Origin: a virus
Length of the DNA: 36,180 nucleotides
Virus record (IMG/VR): IMGVR_UViG_3300035670_000703
Span: 1-36,180 of that record
Direction: 5' to 3' (one strand)
Both the position numbers and the translations under genes were made by a program. Positions within the stretch are counted from its first letter, which is position 1. Every line of letters begins with the position of its first letter. The notes below the pieces were generated by a model that was not told where the DNA came from, made no database searches, and saw nothing but the letters and a program-made list of their open reading frames with translations. This document shows, in pieces, positions 22,495 to 30,742 of this stretch.

Positions 22495-23825
22495 AACGGG
22501 AAGTGACAGTCACGTGGCGGCCACTTCCGCATCAGACAATCCCGAAGGGCGGCTGGACGGTCTGCGTCTTGTATGGCGGGCGTGGTGTCGGGAAAACATG
22601 GAACGGGTGTCGCTGGCTGCTCACCCAGGCGCTCACATATCCGGGAACGACGTGGGGTGCGGTTGCACAGACGTGGGGTGACGCCGAGAAGATCTTGGCG
22701 CTCGGTTCCGGTGGCCTGCGTTGGCACATCATGGGCGACGAGACAACCGGCCGGCCGAACCTCGAGTTCACGTTGCAGGGCGGATCGTGGTCGACGGCGT
22801 TCCGATCGGCACCAGGTCGAATGGTGTTGCGGTTCGCTAACGGCTCCGAGATCCGGTTCGCCTCAGCGGAGAAACCGGACAGCCTTCGAGGCAACAACTT
22901 TCATGGGGCGCTCGCCGACGAGGTCGCCTTCTGGGACGAAGCAAGCTTCCATCAGGTCAACCTGCTGACCCGACTGCCGCTCCCGGATGGGAAGCCTCCC
23001 CGAGTGCTGTGTGCGACGACACCTAACGGACGGAACTGGTTCTGGCATCAATACTTGAACCCGGACATCCTTCCGATGCCAGGCCTGTCGTTCGTTGGTG
23101 GCGCCGCCGGCGGCCAGTTGCCACCATCGCCACCGCCGTCATCTCTTGACAACCCGTACACCGATGAAGCGTGGAAACAGAACCTCCTGTCGATGTACGC
23201 CGGTACTGACATCGGACGTCAGGAGATTTACGGCGAGATCCTCACGCCGGCCGGCGCCGTGTTCAAAGAGCTGTCGATCGCCCGTCACACTCGCAGCCGG
23301 CTCGACGTCTGGCCGGCCGCCTTCGACGATGTCGTGATCGGCCTCGATCTTGGTTCGGAGAACCCGACTGCTGCTGTCGTGCTCGGCCGGCGCGGCGACC
23401 GATGGCATGCGATCGCCGAAGCCGTCCAACCGTGCGCCACACCGGAAGCAGTACGAGACCTCCTCTCACCGCTCATCGACCAGTGGCAGCCTCGGATCGT
23501 CATCTCGGACACGAACTATCCGCAGACGTCCGGGGCGTTGCGCCGGTGGGGGATCCCGATCCAGGACGCCGACAAACGTGCCGGCTCCGTCCTCGACGGG
23601 ATCCGTGCCGTCCAATCGCTCGTCACTCAGGACCTGTTCGCTATCGACGAGAACGCCTGCCCGGTCTTGTGGCGAGAACTGATCGGCTATCGCTGGGCGG
23701 TCGGACATGACGGTCAGCCGCTCACACCGGAACGCCCGGTCAAGAAAGATGATCACACGGTCGACGCTGTCCGCTATGCGATCTCCGCGGTTACGAAGAA
23801 AGCGTTCCGTCTTCGAATGGCGTAA
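22491..23825 (+). CDS. terL: Terminase large subunit
   Basis: This 444-residue packaging motor has an ATPase domain with Walker A GGRGVGKT (~29-36) and Walker B ALADEVAF (~140-147, acidic pair DE). The RNase H-like nuclease domain has GLDLGS (~283-288), ISDTNY (~338-343) and DDHTVDAVRYA (~419-429), the usual acidic triad. It translocates DNA into proheads and cuts the concatemer. The start overlaps the small subunit. Confidence 0.96.
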   Translation: MKREVTVTWRPLPHQTIPKGGWTVCVLYGGRGVGKTWNGCRWLLTQALTYPGTTWGAVAQTWGDAEKILALGSGGLRWHIMGDETTGRPNLEFTLQGGSWSTAFRSAPGRMVLRFANGSEIRFASAEKPDSLRGNNFHGALADEVAFWDEASFHQVNLLTRLPLPDGKPPRVLCATTPNGRNWFWHQYLNPDILPMPGLSFVGGAAGGQLPPSPPPSSLDNPYTDEAWKQNLLSMYAGTDIGRQEIYGEILTPAGAVFKELSIARHTRSRLDVWPAAFDDVVIGLDLGSENPTAAVVLGRRGDRWHAIAEAVQPCATPEAVRDLLSPLIDQWQPRIVISDTNYPQTSGALRRWGIPIQDADKRAGSVLDGIRAVQSLVTQDLFAIDENACPVLWRELIGYRWAVGHDGQPLTPERPVKKDDHTVDAVRYAISAVTKKAFRLRMA

Positions 23826-23856
23826 CCCGTCCGTATGCAACACGACGGCACCTATG

Positions 23857-23862
23857 CACGGT
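23857..23862 (+). promoter_or_regulatory. Start-associated -10-like element CACGGT
   Basis: TGCACGGT is 7 bases before ATG 23870. Confidence 0.6.
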
Positions 23863-23869
23863 CGCGCGC

Positions 23870-24301
23870 ATGACAACCACACAAGCGGCCACGTCCGCGT
23901 TCCATCAGCTAGCAGCCCCACACCCATTCGAAGCTGGCTTCACCCGAATGTTTGTGATCGACGTCGAAGGCGACGTTCACATCATCGGCACCTACCCGGA
24001 ACCGGAGATCGGCTTCACTGACGTGATCGAACGTCGCAAGACGCTCGGCAACTTTCGTTACATCGGCATGGAATGCGGCGGTGTTGCCCGTCGGCTCGAC
24101 GACAACGACGAACCGACAGACGACTGTCAGCGCGTCTATGTCGTAGCGGTCGTCGATCGGAACCTCGACATCGGGATCTACTCGCTGTTCGAGTCGACAC
24201 CTGAGGATCCGCTCATCGAGGACAACCCGGAAGGGCAGATGTCGGAGTCGTTGAAGTCGACGATGGCGTGTGTCGTCTTGTTGGAGATGATGGGCGAATG
24301 A
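23870..24301 (+). CDS. Unknown 143-residue protein
   Basis: It starts MTTTQAATSAFHQLAAPHPF and is beta-rich in its first half (RMFVIDVEGDVHIIGTYPEP), with VYVVAVVDRNLDIGIYSLFE near the middle and a helical end (LKSTMACVVLLEMMGE). No signal peptide. It is expressed from its own CACGGT element between terminase and portal, and overlaps the next small gene by 4 bases. Not recognised. Confidence 0.6.
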   Translation: MTTTQAATSAFHQLAAPHPFEAGFTRMFVIDVEGDVHIIGTYPEPEIGFTDVIERRKTLGNFRYIGMECGGVARRLDDNDEPTDDCQRVYVVAVVDRNLDIGIYSLFESTPEDPLIEDNPEGQMSESLKSTMACVVLLEMMGE

Positions 24302-24501
24302 GCTGCGTGAAGATCAACGGCCGGATCGTGGAGCCGGGTACGGAGCTCAGCGTGCAGGGTGAGCCAGGCCGGTTCGTGTTTCGTTGGATGACCGGGTCGT
24401 ATTTGACGTGTTGGGGTGGCCGACCGGGTTACGAGAAGTTTCGGACGTTTCGCCCGGAGCAGGTGCGCCGCGTCCATTCGAAGTCGAAACGGAGGCCCTG
24501 A
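24298..24501 (+). CDS. Small basic protein, 67 residues
   Basis: It starts MSCVKINGRIVEPGTELSVQ at ATG 24298 overlapping the previous stop. Beta-rich, Trp-containing and very basic at the end (RRVHSKSKRRP), suggestive of nucleic-acid binding. Not recognised. Confidence 0.55.
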   Translation: MSCVKINGRIVEPGTELSVQGEPGRFVFRWMTGSYLTCWGGRPGYEKFRTFRPEQVRRVHSKSKRRP

Positions 24502-24591
24502 TCACGGCCGGTCCCGGATGTATGCGGCCCCTCCCGGGTTCTCCACTCTCGTCCATGCAGACAATCCCGTCTGCTTGAGAAAGGAGAAACC

Positions 24592-24852
24592 ATGGAGCCA
24601 TTCACTTGCCCGAGATGCGGAGGTGGAATCCCGAACAACGAGCACCGGGGCGCCCACCCCGGTGCGTTGTCCAGGGTGGACAACGAAACCGAAATCTGCT
24701 CGGACTGTGGCACCAAAGAGGCGTACGAAGTCTTCGTTCGGTACGAATGCGGACTGACGTCAGAGGCCGAAATCAAGGAAGCAGCAGAAGCCCTGTTTCA
24801 GGAGTCGCTGAGACAGTGGGCATTGTTCGAGAAGCGAGTGAAGAACCGCTGA
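24592..24852 (+). CDS. Zinc-ribbon protein, 86 residues
   Basis: The N-terminal half is a zinc ribbon: CPRCGGGIPNNEHRG (~6-20) and CSDCG (~36-40). Similar FTCPRCGGGIPN...ICSDCG proteins are common in actinobacteria and their phages. The C-terminal half is helical (EIKEAAEALFQESLRQWALF). ATG 24592 has a strong AAAGGAG. The same 16-base leader AAAGGAGAAACCATGG is repeated at 24875-24890 before the next gene. Confidence 0.75.
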   Translation: MEPFTCPRCGGGIPNNEHRGAHPGALSRVDNETEICSDCGTKEAYEVFVRYECGLTSEAEIKEAAEALFQESLRQWALFEKRVKNR

Positions 24853-24886
24853 CCGGACGCTCCGGCTGCATGACAAAGGAGAAACC

Positions 24887-25105
24887 ATGGCACCAAGCAA
24901 CACCGAAGAGCGGCTCGAAGAAATCTGCTGCGAACTCGGACTCGACCCGGACCGCTACCACAGCATCGCGGACCTCGTCTTCGACCGTGTCGACCTCATC
25001 AGGTACACGGCTCAAGAGTTCCTGAAACTGAGCGAAGAGCTGCTGTCAGAGAAGGACACGGAAAGGTTCCAGCGGGTCATCGACGCACTACAGACCGACA
25101 AATGA
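24887..25105 (+). CDS. Small acidic helical protein, 72 residues
   Basis: It starts MAPSNTEERLEEICCELGLD with the same AAAGGAGAAACCATGG leader as the preceding gene. It is acidic and helical throughout (LKLSEELLSEKDTERFQRVI). A strong terminator follows. Function unknown. Confidence 0.6.
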   Translation: MAPSNTEERLEEICCELGLDPDRYHSIADLVFDRVDLIRYTAQEFLKLSEELLSEKDTERFQRVIDALQTDK

Positions 25106-25130
25106 CCTGACGGCAACACCTAGCCGGCAC

Positions 25131-25164
25131 AAGGACCCCGCTTCGGCGGGGTCCTTTCCTTTTC
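25131..25164 (+). terminator. Rho-independent terminator
   Basis: AAGGACCCCGC, TTCG loop, GCGGGGTCCTT form a perfect 11-bp stem followed by TCCTTTTC. It ends the small-gene unit before the portal operon. Confidence 0.92.
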
Positions 25165-25186
25165 TGGCATCCCTAGCCATCGCCGC

Positions 25187-25192
25187 AACAGT
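25187..25192 (+). promoter_or_regulatory. Start-associated -10-like element AACAGT (portal operon)
   Basis: GCAACAGT is 7 bases before GTG 25200, directly after a terminator, so a new transcript probably starts here. Confidence 0.65.
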
Positions 25193-25199
25193 CCCCACC

Positions 25200-25427
25200 G
25201 TGAAACAGGCCCTCACCACGCTGTACGCCGCACGACTCGTCATCGCAGCAGTCGCCGGCACCATCCTCACCATCAGCGGCGCCGCCACCCTCGCCGGCCT
25301 CCTCGCCGCCCACTACTACGACACCTGGATCGGTATCGCCGCTGCAGCAACCGTCGGAGGAGCGGCCACCACCCGGGCAGCTCTCACCTGGTCCGGGTTG
25401 AGCGTCATAGAGGAGTCGTCGAAGTGA
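25200..25427 (+). CDS. Small membrane protein, 75 residues
   Basis: This protein has two hydrophobic helices (ARLVIAAVAGTILTISGAAT, ~11-30, and IGIAAAATVGGAAT) and no catalytic motif. It starts at GTG 25200 with the phage start-associated element and overlaps the portal start by 4 bases. A holin-like fold cannot be excluded. Confidence 0.55.
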   Translation: MKQALTTLYAARLVIAAVAGTILTISGAATLAGLLAAHYYDTWIGIAAAATVGGAATTRAALTWSGLSVIEESSK

Positions 25428-27496
25428 AACGCATCGTGAACAAGGCGACAGCAACCCCGACCCGCCGGAACGCTGCGCTGCTCTCCCCGGTGACACACGG
25501 TGCGACCGTCTACCGGCAACCATGGGACCGCCTTCGAGGGATCCGAGACGGCCACGATCGGGAAGCGATCGTCGCAGCGCTCACCCAGGCGATCGCCTCC
25601 GACTGTTCGAACACCGCCGAACTGCCGATCATGGCGGAAGCGCTCGGCACCGGCGACGACGTCACCGACCGCTCCCACTACTGCTACGCCCTCAACGTCG
25701 CCCCATCCGTCTCAATGTCAGCGGTGGCGTTCCGTCAGCATCTCGTCAACTCGCTCAACTACACCGGCGAGGCGTACATCATCGAGGCCCGCAAGACACT
25801 CACCCCGCTTGTCGGTGGGCGCGTGGAGATTCAGCCGGCCGGGATGGGATCGACTCATGCTGACGGCTCCCCGATGCTGGTCGCCGGGTATCGAGTTCTC
25901 GACGACGCCGGCCACCTGCGAGGCACCTACGACGGTGCTGGCCGTGCTGTCGGCGACGGTGCGATCGCCGGCTCGGTTCTTCATCGTGTCTACATTCCGC
26001 ATCCGGAGAACCCGTTGCGTGCGAACCCGCCGATCCAAGCGGCCGGTCTTCCCGTCGACGTGCTCCACTATCAACGGCAAGCCACCAAGAGCATCCTTGT
26101 CAACGACGGCATGCCGGCGGGTGTTCTGTCGATCACGTCGCCGGTCGATGGTGCCGATCTCGACCAGTCAGAGATCGAGGAGGCGGAACGACGTATCAAC
26201 GAGAAAGCGTCTGACACGACCAGGAAGGGTCGTGTGCTCGTCTTGAACGCTTCGACGTCGTATCAGCCACTCGGCGCGCCCGCCCTTTCCGCCGGCTGGG
26301 TGGAGATTGCAGAGAACGCGCGGCGTGAGATCCTCGCTGTGTGGCGTGCCCCTGAGTCGGTTCTCGGGATCGGCGGGAACCGCACCTATGAGAACCAGCG
26401 TGTCGAACTCGCCGCCTACTACCAGGCGACCGTTCTCCCTATCTTGAACTTGATCTGCGCCACGCTGAACCAGCAGGCCCGCCGCCTCGGCTACGTGTTG
26501 TGGGTTGACACGTCGAACGTCGCCGCCCTGAACGAAGGTCTCGACGAGGTCGCTACACGCGCCGCGTCGCTTGTCGCCGCCGGCATCGTGTCAATCAACG
26601 AGGCGCGGGAACTGCTCGGCTTGCCGCCCGTAGAGGCCGTCACCGAGGAGCCGCCTGCAGAGCCTGTCTTGGACGAGGGGAGAGGGGTCAGCAGAGATGC
26701 CACCCCTTTAGCTGGTCGCCGCTCAATCCAGGGCGACGAGTTCTCCGACCGTCTCGACCGGGCCGCCGCCACGTTTGAGGAGCAGCTGAACGTCTACGCC
26801 ACCCGCTATCACGCTCGTCTCGCCAGTCAGATCGCAGGCGGGTTGCGTCGCCGCGCCGGCGTGAACCGTGCGGACGGCTCTGAGACGCCGGTCCCGCAGG
26901 TGACAGCAGACGAGATCGTCGACGTCGACGCACGGAACAGTGAGCTGCTCGCCGACCTGGGCGGCTTGTTCGCCGATGCGTCCACTGTGATCGGCGAGGT
27001 TGTCGCAGACGCACTTGACGTCTCACTCTCTGACGCTGTGAAAGACGTGTGGCGGGAGATTGGGGCGAACCGTCTCGACAGGCTCGTGAACGGGTCGACG
27101 TCATATCCCGGGTGGACCCGTCAGATCGTCGACGACGTCACCGAGGCGATCCAGGCGGCGTATCAGGCTGGCGAATCGGTCGACGGTGCGATCGCCCGGG
27201 TCGAAGCGCTCGTCGGGCCCGACCGGGCGGAACGTGTCGCCCGCACCGAACTGTCCGGCCTCATGAACGAAGTGTCGTACCGACAGATGAAGGATGCCGG
27301 CGTCGAACGGAAACGCTGGTATTCGGTCGGGGATAACCGGACTCGGAGTTCACATCAGATGTTGAACGGGACGACGATCCGGTTCGACGAGAAGTTCACG
27401 GTGGGTGGCGTCGCTGCTGACGGTCCGCATGACACGGTGTTGCCGGCGTCTGAAGTTGTGAACTGCCGCTGTCGTCTTATCCCTGTGCTCGACTAG
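25424..27496 (+). CDS. Portal protein fused to MuF-type head morphogenesis domain
   Basis: This 690-residue chain joins two head functions. Residues ~20-410 form an HK97/SPP1-like portal (typical LPIMAEALG near 66, LLPIL-type helices, and WRAPESVLGIGGNRTYENQR at ~306-325, a portal signature). Residues ~415-590 are a linker with helices. From ~600 the sequence RAERVARTELSGLMNEVSYR, RWYSVGDNRTRSSHQMLNG and VVNCRCRLIPVLD matches the Mu protein F/head morphogenesis family (PF04233). Portal forms the DNA entry channel; MuF proteins act in head assembly or are injected. The start GTG 25424 has GAGGAG upstream. Separate genes are usual, so this is a fusion. Confidence 0.88.
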   Translation: MKRIVNKATATPTRRNAALLSPVTHGATVYRQPWDRLRGIRDGHDREAIVAALTQAIASDCSNTAELPIMAEALGTGDDVTDRSHYCYALNVAPSVSMSAVAFRQHLVNSLNYTGEAYIIEARKTLTPLVGGRVEIQPAGMGSTHADGSPMLVAGYRVLDDAGHLRGTYDGAGRAVGDGAIAGSVLHRVYIPHPENPLRANPPIQAAGLPVDVLHYQRQATKSILVNDGMPAGVLSITSPVDGADLDQSEIEEAERRINEKASDTTRKGRVLVLNASTSYQPLGAPALSAGWVEIAENARREILAVWRAPESVLGIGGNRTYENQRVELAAYYQATVLPILNLICATLNQQARRLGYVLWVDTSNVAALNEGLDEVATRAASLVAAGIVSINEARELLGLPPVEAVTEEPPAEPVLDEGRGVSRDATPLAGRRSIQGDEFSDRLDRAAATFEEQLNVYATRYHARLASQIAGGLRRRAGVNRADGSETPVPQVTADEIVDVDARNSELLADLGGLFADASTVIGEVVADALDVSLSDAVKDVWREIGANRLDRLVNGSTSYPGWTRQIVDDVTEAIQAAYQAGESVDGAIARVEALVGPDRAERVARTELSGLMNEVSYRQMKDAGVERKRWYSVGDNRTRSSHQMLNGTTIRFDEKFTVGGVAADGPHDTVLPASEVVNCRCRLIPVLD

Positions 27497-27552
27497 GTCA
27501 CACTGTTAGGCGAGCCGATTCGGACACTGCCAGCATCCGTTTTCAACGTCAC

Positions 27553-27558
27553 TACGAT
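27553..27558 (+). promoter_or_regulatory. Host-type -10 box TACGAT, leaderless
   Basis: TACGAT, CATCTC, GTG 27565. TAnnnT at 6-base spacing. Confidence 0.55.
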
Positions 27559-27564
27559 CATCTC

Positions 27565-28326
27565 GTGGGCGGCAAGCATCCTTACAACGAGGACAAGCTT
27601 TGGAACTCGGCGAGCTACATGCGGGACAGCTGGCTGTACCAGCGTTCGAAGCTTGCGATGCCGGCACTCAGCCACTGGCATGCAGCGAACATGGATGAAC
27701 TGGTTCGGGAGACCCGAATCAAGAGGAACTTCGAGGACTACTACTGGGGTGCGTTGCTCCTCACGGACTCGTACATCGCTTGGGGCGGAGCAAGTCTCAA
27801 CGCTTACACGATGATCGGCTTAGATCTCCGATGGGTCGACATGATCAGCCTCGTCTCGAGAAATCAGGCGGTCCCCGTTCGGCGACCCCCTCCTGACGAC
27901 TACTTGCAGTTGGTGGTTGTCATTTCGAAGAGGCCTTCGCCGAACTCGATCGTCGGGTTCCCCGGCGCACAGCCGCTGGATCGCTCCCGCCCGGTGACTA
28001 GCGGCTCGTCTGTCATCTGGGGATGGGCTGTGCCTCGAAGTCCGGCTGAGCAGATGATGGTTTACCTGAACCGTCAGCTCTCGGGCGGAGAGTTCGGCGA
28101 ATGGGTGTACGAGACGGATTCGTCGAAGAAGGTTCTCGCCCGTGTCGCCTCGCTGGAGGAGGAGCAAGAGCGGGAGCAGGCTGAGAGTTTCAGCCGACGT
28201 TTCGAAGGCTACGACGATGTTCAGATGCCGGACGAGGGTGGCGTGTTCTGCGGGCAGTGCGGTGTGAAGAACCCGTCGACGTCGAACTTCTGCGCCAAGT
28301 GCGGAGAGAGACTGGTGAAGCTGTGA
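27565..28326 (+). CDS. PH-like protein with C-terminal zinc ribbon (moron)
   Basis: This 253-residue protein interrupts the head genes. Residues ~60-170 resemble a bacterial PH-like fold (WGALLLTDSYIAWGG, then WVDMISLVSRNQAV and LQLVVVISKRP). A charged coiled coil follows (~190-215; SLEEEQEREQAESF), and a C-terminal zinc ribbon CGQCGVKNPSTSNFCAKCG (~231-249). GTG 27565 is preceded by TACGAT at 6 bases and no ribosome binding site. The host-type start and different gene content suggest lysogenic expression. Coupled to the membrane protein that follows. Confidence 0.62.
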   Translation: MGGKHPYNEDKLWNSASYMRDSWLYQRSKLAMPALSHWHAANMDELVRETRIKRNFEDYYWGALLLTDSYIAWGGASLNAYTMIGLDLRWVDMISLVSRNQAVPVRRPPPDDYLQLVVVISKRPSPNSIVGFPGAQPLDRSRPVTSGSSVIWGWAVPRSPAEQMMVYLNRQLSGGEFGEWVYETDSSKKVLARVASLEEEQEREQAESFSRRFEGYDDVQMPDEGGVFCGQCGVKNPSTSNFCAKCGERLVKL

Positions 28327-28583
28327 AAAAACTGATCGCAGTAGTGGTCGCCGGGTTTGCGATCGTGAACGGGTTCCGGATCTTGTTCACTGAGGACTGC
28401 AACACGGTGTCGTTCGATGCGGTTGGTGGCCGGCGTGTGTCAGCGGTGATGTGTTTCGCTGACGATTCGGGTGTGGTGCCGGGCTGGCTCGTTGGGGTCG
28501 GGTTGATCTTGTTCGGCCTGATCGTGTTGGCGGTTGGTTTCATGTCTCGTGGCCCGGGTAGTCGCCGCCGGCCGATGTATTAG
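28323..28583 (+). CDS. Two-helix membrane protein (moron)
   Basis: This 86-residue protein starts at GTG 28323 overlapping the previous stop. It has a hydrophobic N-terminal helix (LIAVVVAGFAIVNGFRILF), a short external loop with two Cys (DCNTV...AVMCF) and a second helix (WLVGVGLILFGLIVLAVGFM) followed by a basic tail. Probably partner of the PH-like zinc-ribbon protein. Function unknown. Confidence 0.62.
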   Translation: MKKLIAVVVAGFAIVNGFRILFTEDCNTVSFDAVGGRRVSAVMCFADDSGVVPGWLVGVGLILFGLIVLAVGFMSRGPGSRRRPMY

Positions 28584-28602
28584 CCGTGTGACAGCCCCGT
28601 AG

Positions 28603-28608
28603 TACTTT
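28603..28608 (+). promoter_or_regulatory. Host-type -10 box TACTTT, leaderless
   Basis: TACTTT followed by 7 bases and GTG 28616. TAnnnT; spacing one longer than at the other accessory genes. Confidence 0.5.
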
Positions 28609-28615
28609 GGCCATT

Positions 28616-29995
28616 GTGAACCGGCTCTATTACGGCGACAACCTCAACGTCCTCAAGAAGTACATCAAGGACGAGTCGGTGGACCTCGTCTACCTCGACC
28701 CGCCGTTCAACTCGGACCGCAACTACAACATCCTCTTCAAGCAAAAGGACGCCCCATCAGCCGGTGCTGACAACCCCCAGATCCTGGCATTCACCGACAC
28801 GTGGACATGGGGCAACGATGACGCCCAACTACTGAAGCAACTGCAGGAGACAGCGGCACCCCGAGTTTCGGACACCCTCACAGCTCTCTACAAGATTCTC
28901 GGCCAGTCAGACATGATGAGCTACATCGTGATGATGGCGCCCCGCCTAGTGGAACTCAGGCGAGTCCTCAAGCCGACAGGAAGCATCTACCTGCACTGTG
29001 ACATGTCGGCAGCGCACTACCTCAAGGTGCTCATGGATTCGATCTTCGGGCCCGAAAACTTCCTCAACAACGTGGTCTGGCTTTACGGGTTGGGCGGAAG
29101 CTCCAACCGGTACTGGCCACGAAAGCACGATGACCTTCTCTGGTACTCCCGAAAGCCGGACGGACAGTACTTCGAGGCGGATCGAGTTCCAGCGACGTCG
29201 AATCGACTGAAGGGTCAAGACAAGAAGGCTCCTGACTATTGGGACATCCCGACCATCAACAACATGTCGAAAGAGCGACTTGGCTATCCGACTCAGAAGC
29301 CTCTCGCTCTCCTAGAGAGAGTTGTTCGATCCTCATGTCCCGAAGGCGGCGTAGTTCTGGACCCGTTCTGTGGGTGTGGCACAGCAGTTGCAGCCGCCCA
29401 GGCGTTGGGTCGTCAGTGGATCGGTATCGACATCACGTTCCTGGCAGTGAACCTGATCCGGGAGCGAATGAGGAACATGTTTGGAAGCGAGTGTGAGTTT
29501 GAGCTCCATGGTGTGCCGGCAGACGTTGCCTCCGCACGTCAGCTCTTTCAGACGAATGCCTTTGACTTTGAGCGTTGGGCCGTCACCTTGATCGGCGGTC
29601 ATCCAAACGACAAGCAGGTGGGTGACAAGGGGATCGACGGGAAGGTTCGCTTCTGGGACACGCCAACGGAACTTGGCGACGTCATCGTGTCCGTGAAGGG
29701 GGGAGAAAAGCTGAATCCCTCCATGATCCGAGACCTCGTGGGGACCGTCCAACGTGTGGGTGCTCCCATGGGGTTGTTCATCTGTTTGACGGAGCCGACC
29801 AAGGGGATGATCCAGGAGGCCCAGTCGGCTGGACTGTACGAGCACTACTCGGGCAACTCCTTCCCGAAGATCCAGATCCTCACTATCGCCGATGCGCTGA
29901 AGGGCGTGCGTCCTCAGATGCCGACGCCTGAATCACCGTACAAAGCCGCTGAGCAACACATTGAGGCACCGCCGGAGCTCGAGCTGGGCATCTAG
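28616..29995 (+). CDS. Beta-class DNA methyltransferase with C-terminal nuclease-like domain
   Basis: This 459-residue protein has methyltransferase motif IV LDPPF (~27-31) before motif I DPFCGCGT (~249-256), the order of beta-class N6-adenine/N4-cytosine enzymes. Motif GYPTQKPLALLERV lies at ~224. From ~310 a second domain (FERWAVTLIGG, VGDKGIDGKVRF, VIVSVKGG, IRDLVGTVQRVGAPMGLFICL) resembles restriction-endonuclease-like/Mrr-type domains found fused to such methylases. The S-V-K in place of (E/Q)xK is common in that group, so cutting activity is uncertain. GTG 28616 is preferred to TTG 28607 since TACTTT lies 7 bases upstream. It sits between portal and protease and may protect phage DNA or act as an orphan modification gene. 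Confidence 0.85.
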   Translation: MNRLYYGDNLNVLKKYIKDESVDLVYLDPPFNSDRNYNILFKQKDAPSAGADNPQILAFTDTWTWGNDDAQLLKQLQETAAPRVSDTLTALYKILGQSDMMSYIVMMAPRLVELRRVLKPTGSIYLHCDMSAAHYLKVLMDSIFGPENFLNNVVWLYGLGGSSNRYWPRKHDDLLWYSRKPDGQYFEADRVPATSNRLKGQDKKAPDYWDIPTINNMSKERLGYPTQKPLALLERVVRSSCPEGGVVLDPFCGCGTAVAAAQALGRQWIGIDITFLAVNLIRERMRNMFGSECEFELHGVPADVASARQLFQTNAFDFERWAVTLIGGHPNDKQVGDKGIDGKVRFWDTPTELGDVIVSVKGGEKLNPSMIRDLVGTVQRVGAPMGLFICLTEPTKGMIQEAQSAGLYEHYSGNSFPKIQILTIADALKGVRPQMPTPESPYKAAEQHIEAPPELELGI

Positions 29996-30039
29996 TTGAG
30001 CGGGCGCGCCCAACTACGGGGAGTTCGTCATTGAGCCTC

Positions 30040-30657
30040 TCAGGGCTCGGCCGTGCCCTTCTGGACACCATCCCAACACGAACCACCAGTGCTCGGGAAG
30101 TACGTGTTCCGCATGATGCAGTCACCGGACGACGGACCAGTCAGATAGCCGGCCAGATCCGGGACGTTCGGGTTGAAAGCGGTGTACACGCCCGGAGCCA
30201 ACGCCACCAACTGCCCATCAACAACCTTGTCGTCAAACGAACTTCGAATACGACGGTCAACAGTCGAAATGTCGACGATCAGCGGGTAGCCAGGGAACAC
30301 CGGATCTCCGTTCGGCATGAACAACTGGCCGACCAGCTCAACGTTCTCGGGGCACAACACCTCGAATGCTGTCGTCAGAAGCTCGCTGTTCTTGGCTCCA
30401 GCATTGATCGCTTCAACGTCTCCTGTGCTGAAGAAGTCGCAGTAGTCCTCGAGGGCGCCGCGCTCCGCAGACGTGAGCTCCGGATAGCCGGCGGCGGTCA
30501 TCGCCGAATCGAGAGGATCGACAGTTGTCGTCGGCGCGACCGTCGTAGTGGCCGCCTTCGTAGTGGTCGACGGCACCACGGACTCGGCAGATTCCGAGTC
30601 GCCACCAGATGAACAGGCAGCAAGTAGAAGGACTCCAGCAAGGGCGAACATTCGCAT
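30040..30657 (-). CDS. Lipoprotein (moron), minus strand in the head region
   Basis: This 205-residue protein begins MRMFALAGVLLLAACSSGGD, a clear signal peptide and lipobox LAAC (Cys ~16). A Ser/Thr/Ala-rich linker (~20-50; VPSTTTKAATTTVAPTTTV) leads to a compact domain with Cys at ~79, 107, 181 and 196, probably disulphide-bonded. Start ATG 30657 has TACGTT 6 bases upstream on the minus strand, a host-type leaderless start; ATG 30651 is an alternative. Opposite orientation to the late genes and own promoter indicate lysogenic expression, perhaps in superinfection exclusion. Confidence 0.8.
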   Translation of the reverse strand: MRMFALAGVLLLAACSSGGDSESAESVVPSTTTKAATTTVAPTTTVDPLDSAMTAAGYPELTSAERGALEDYCDFFSTGDVEAINAGAKNSELLTTAFEVLCPENVELVGQLFMPNGDPVFPGYPLIVDISTVDRRIRSSFDDKVVDGQLVALAPGVYTAFNPNVPDLAGYLTGPSSGDCIMRNTYFPSTGGSCWDGVQKGTAEP

Positions 30658-30663
30658 ATCTCG

Positions 30664-30669
30664 AACGTA
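30664..30669 (-). promoter_or_regulatory. Host-type -10 box TACGTT, leaderless
   Basis: On the minus strand TACGTT, CGAGAT, ATG 30657. TAnnnT at 6-base spacing. Confidence 0.55.
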
Positions 30670-30700
30670 GCGACCACCAGCCCGGCCCGACTCCCGATCA

Positions 30701-30716
30701 CCTATACCGAAACGGG
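30701..30716. repeat. Element CCTATACCGAAACGGG shared with 16477-16492
   Basis: It matches 15 of 16 bases of the element upstream of the 16526 lipoprotein gene. Here it lies between divergent starts: the lipoprotein (30657, minus) and the protease (30743, plus). Both copies are followed by a GCCGGCA. Confidence 0.5.
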
Positions 30717-30729
30717 AGACGCCGGCAGC

Positions 30730-30735
30730 AACGGT
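30730..30735 (+). promoter_or_regulatory. Start-associated -10-like element AACGGT (protease)
   Basis: GCAACGGT, CCCGGGC (7 bases), ATG 30743. Confidence 0.65.
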
Positions 30736-30742
30736 CCCGGGC

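Noticed and set aside
24503-24530. GGCCGGTCCCGGATG as another start-associated element
   Set aside because: The hexamer lacks the conserved A-C pair and no gene starts at that ATG; at most it is a decayed copy.
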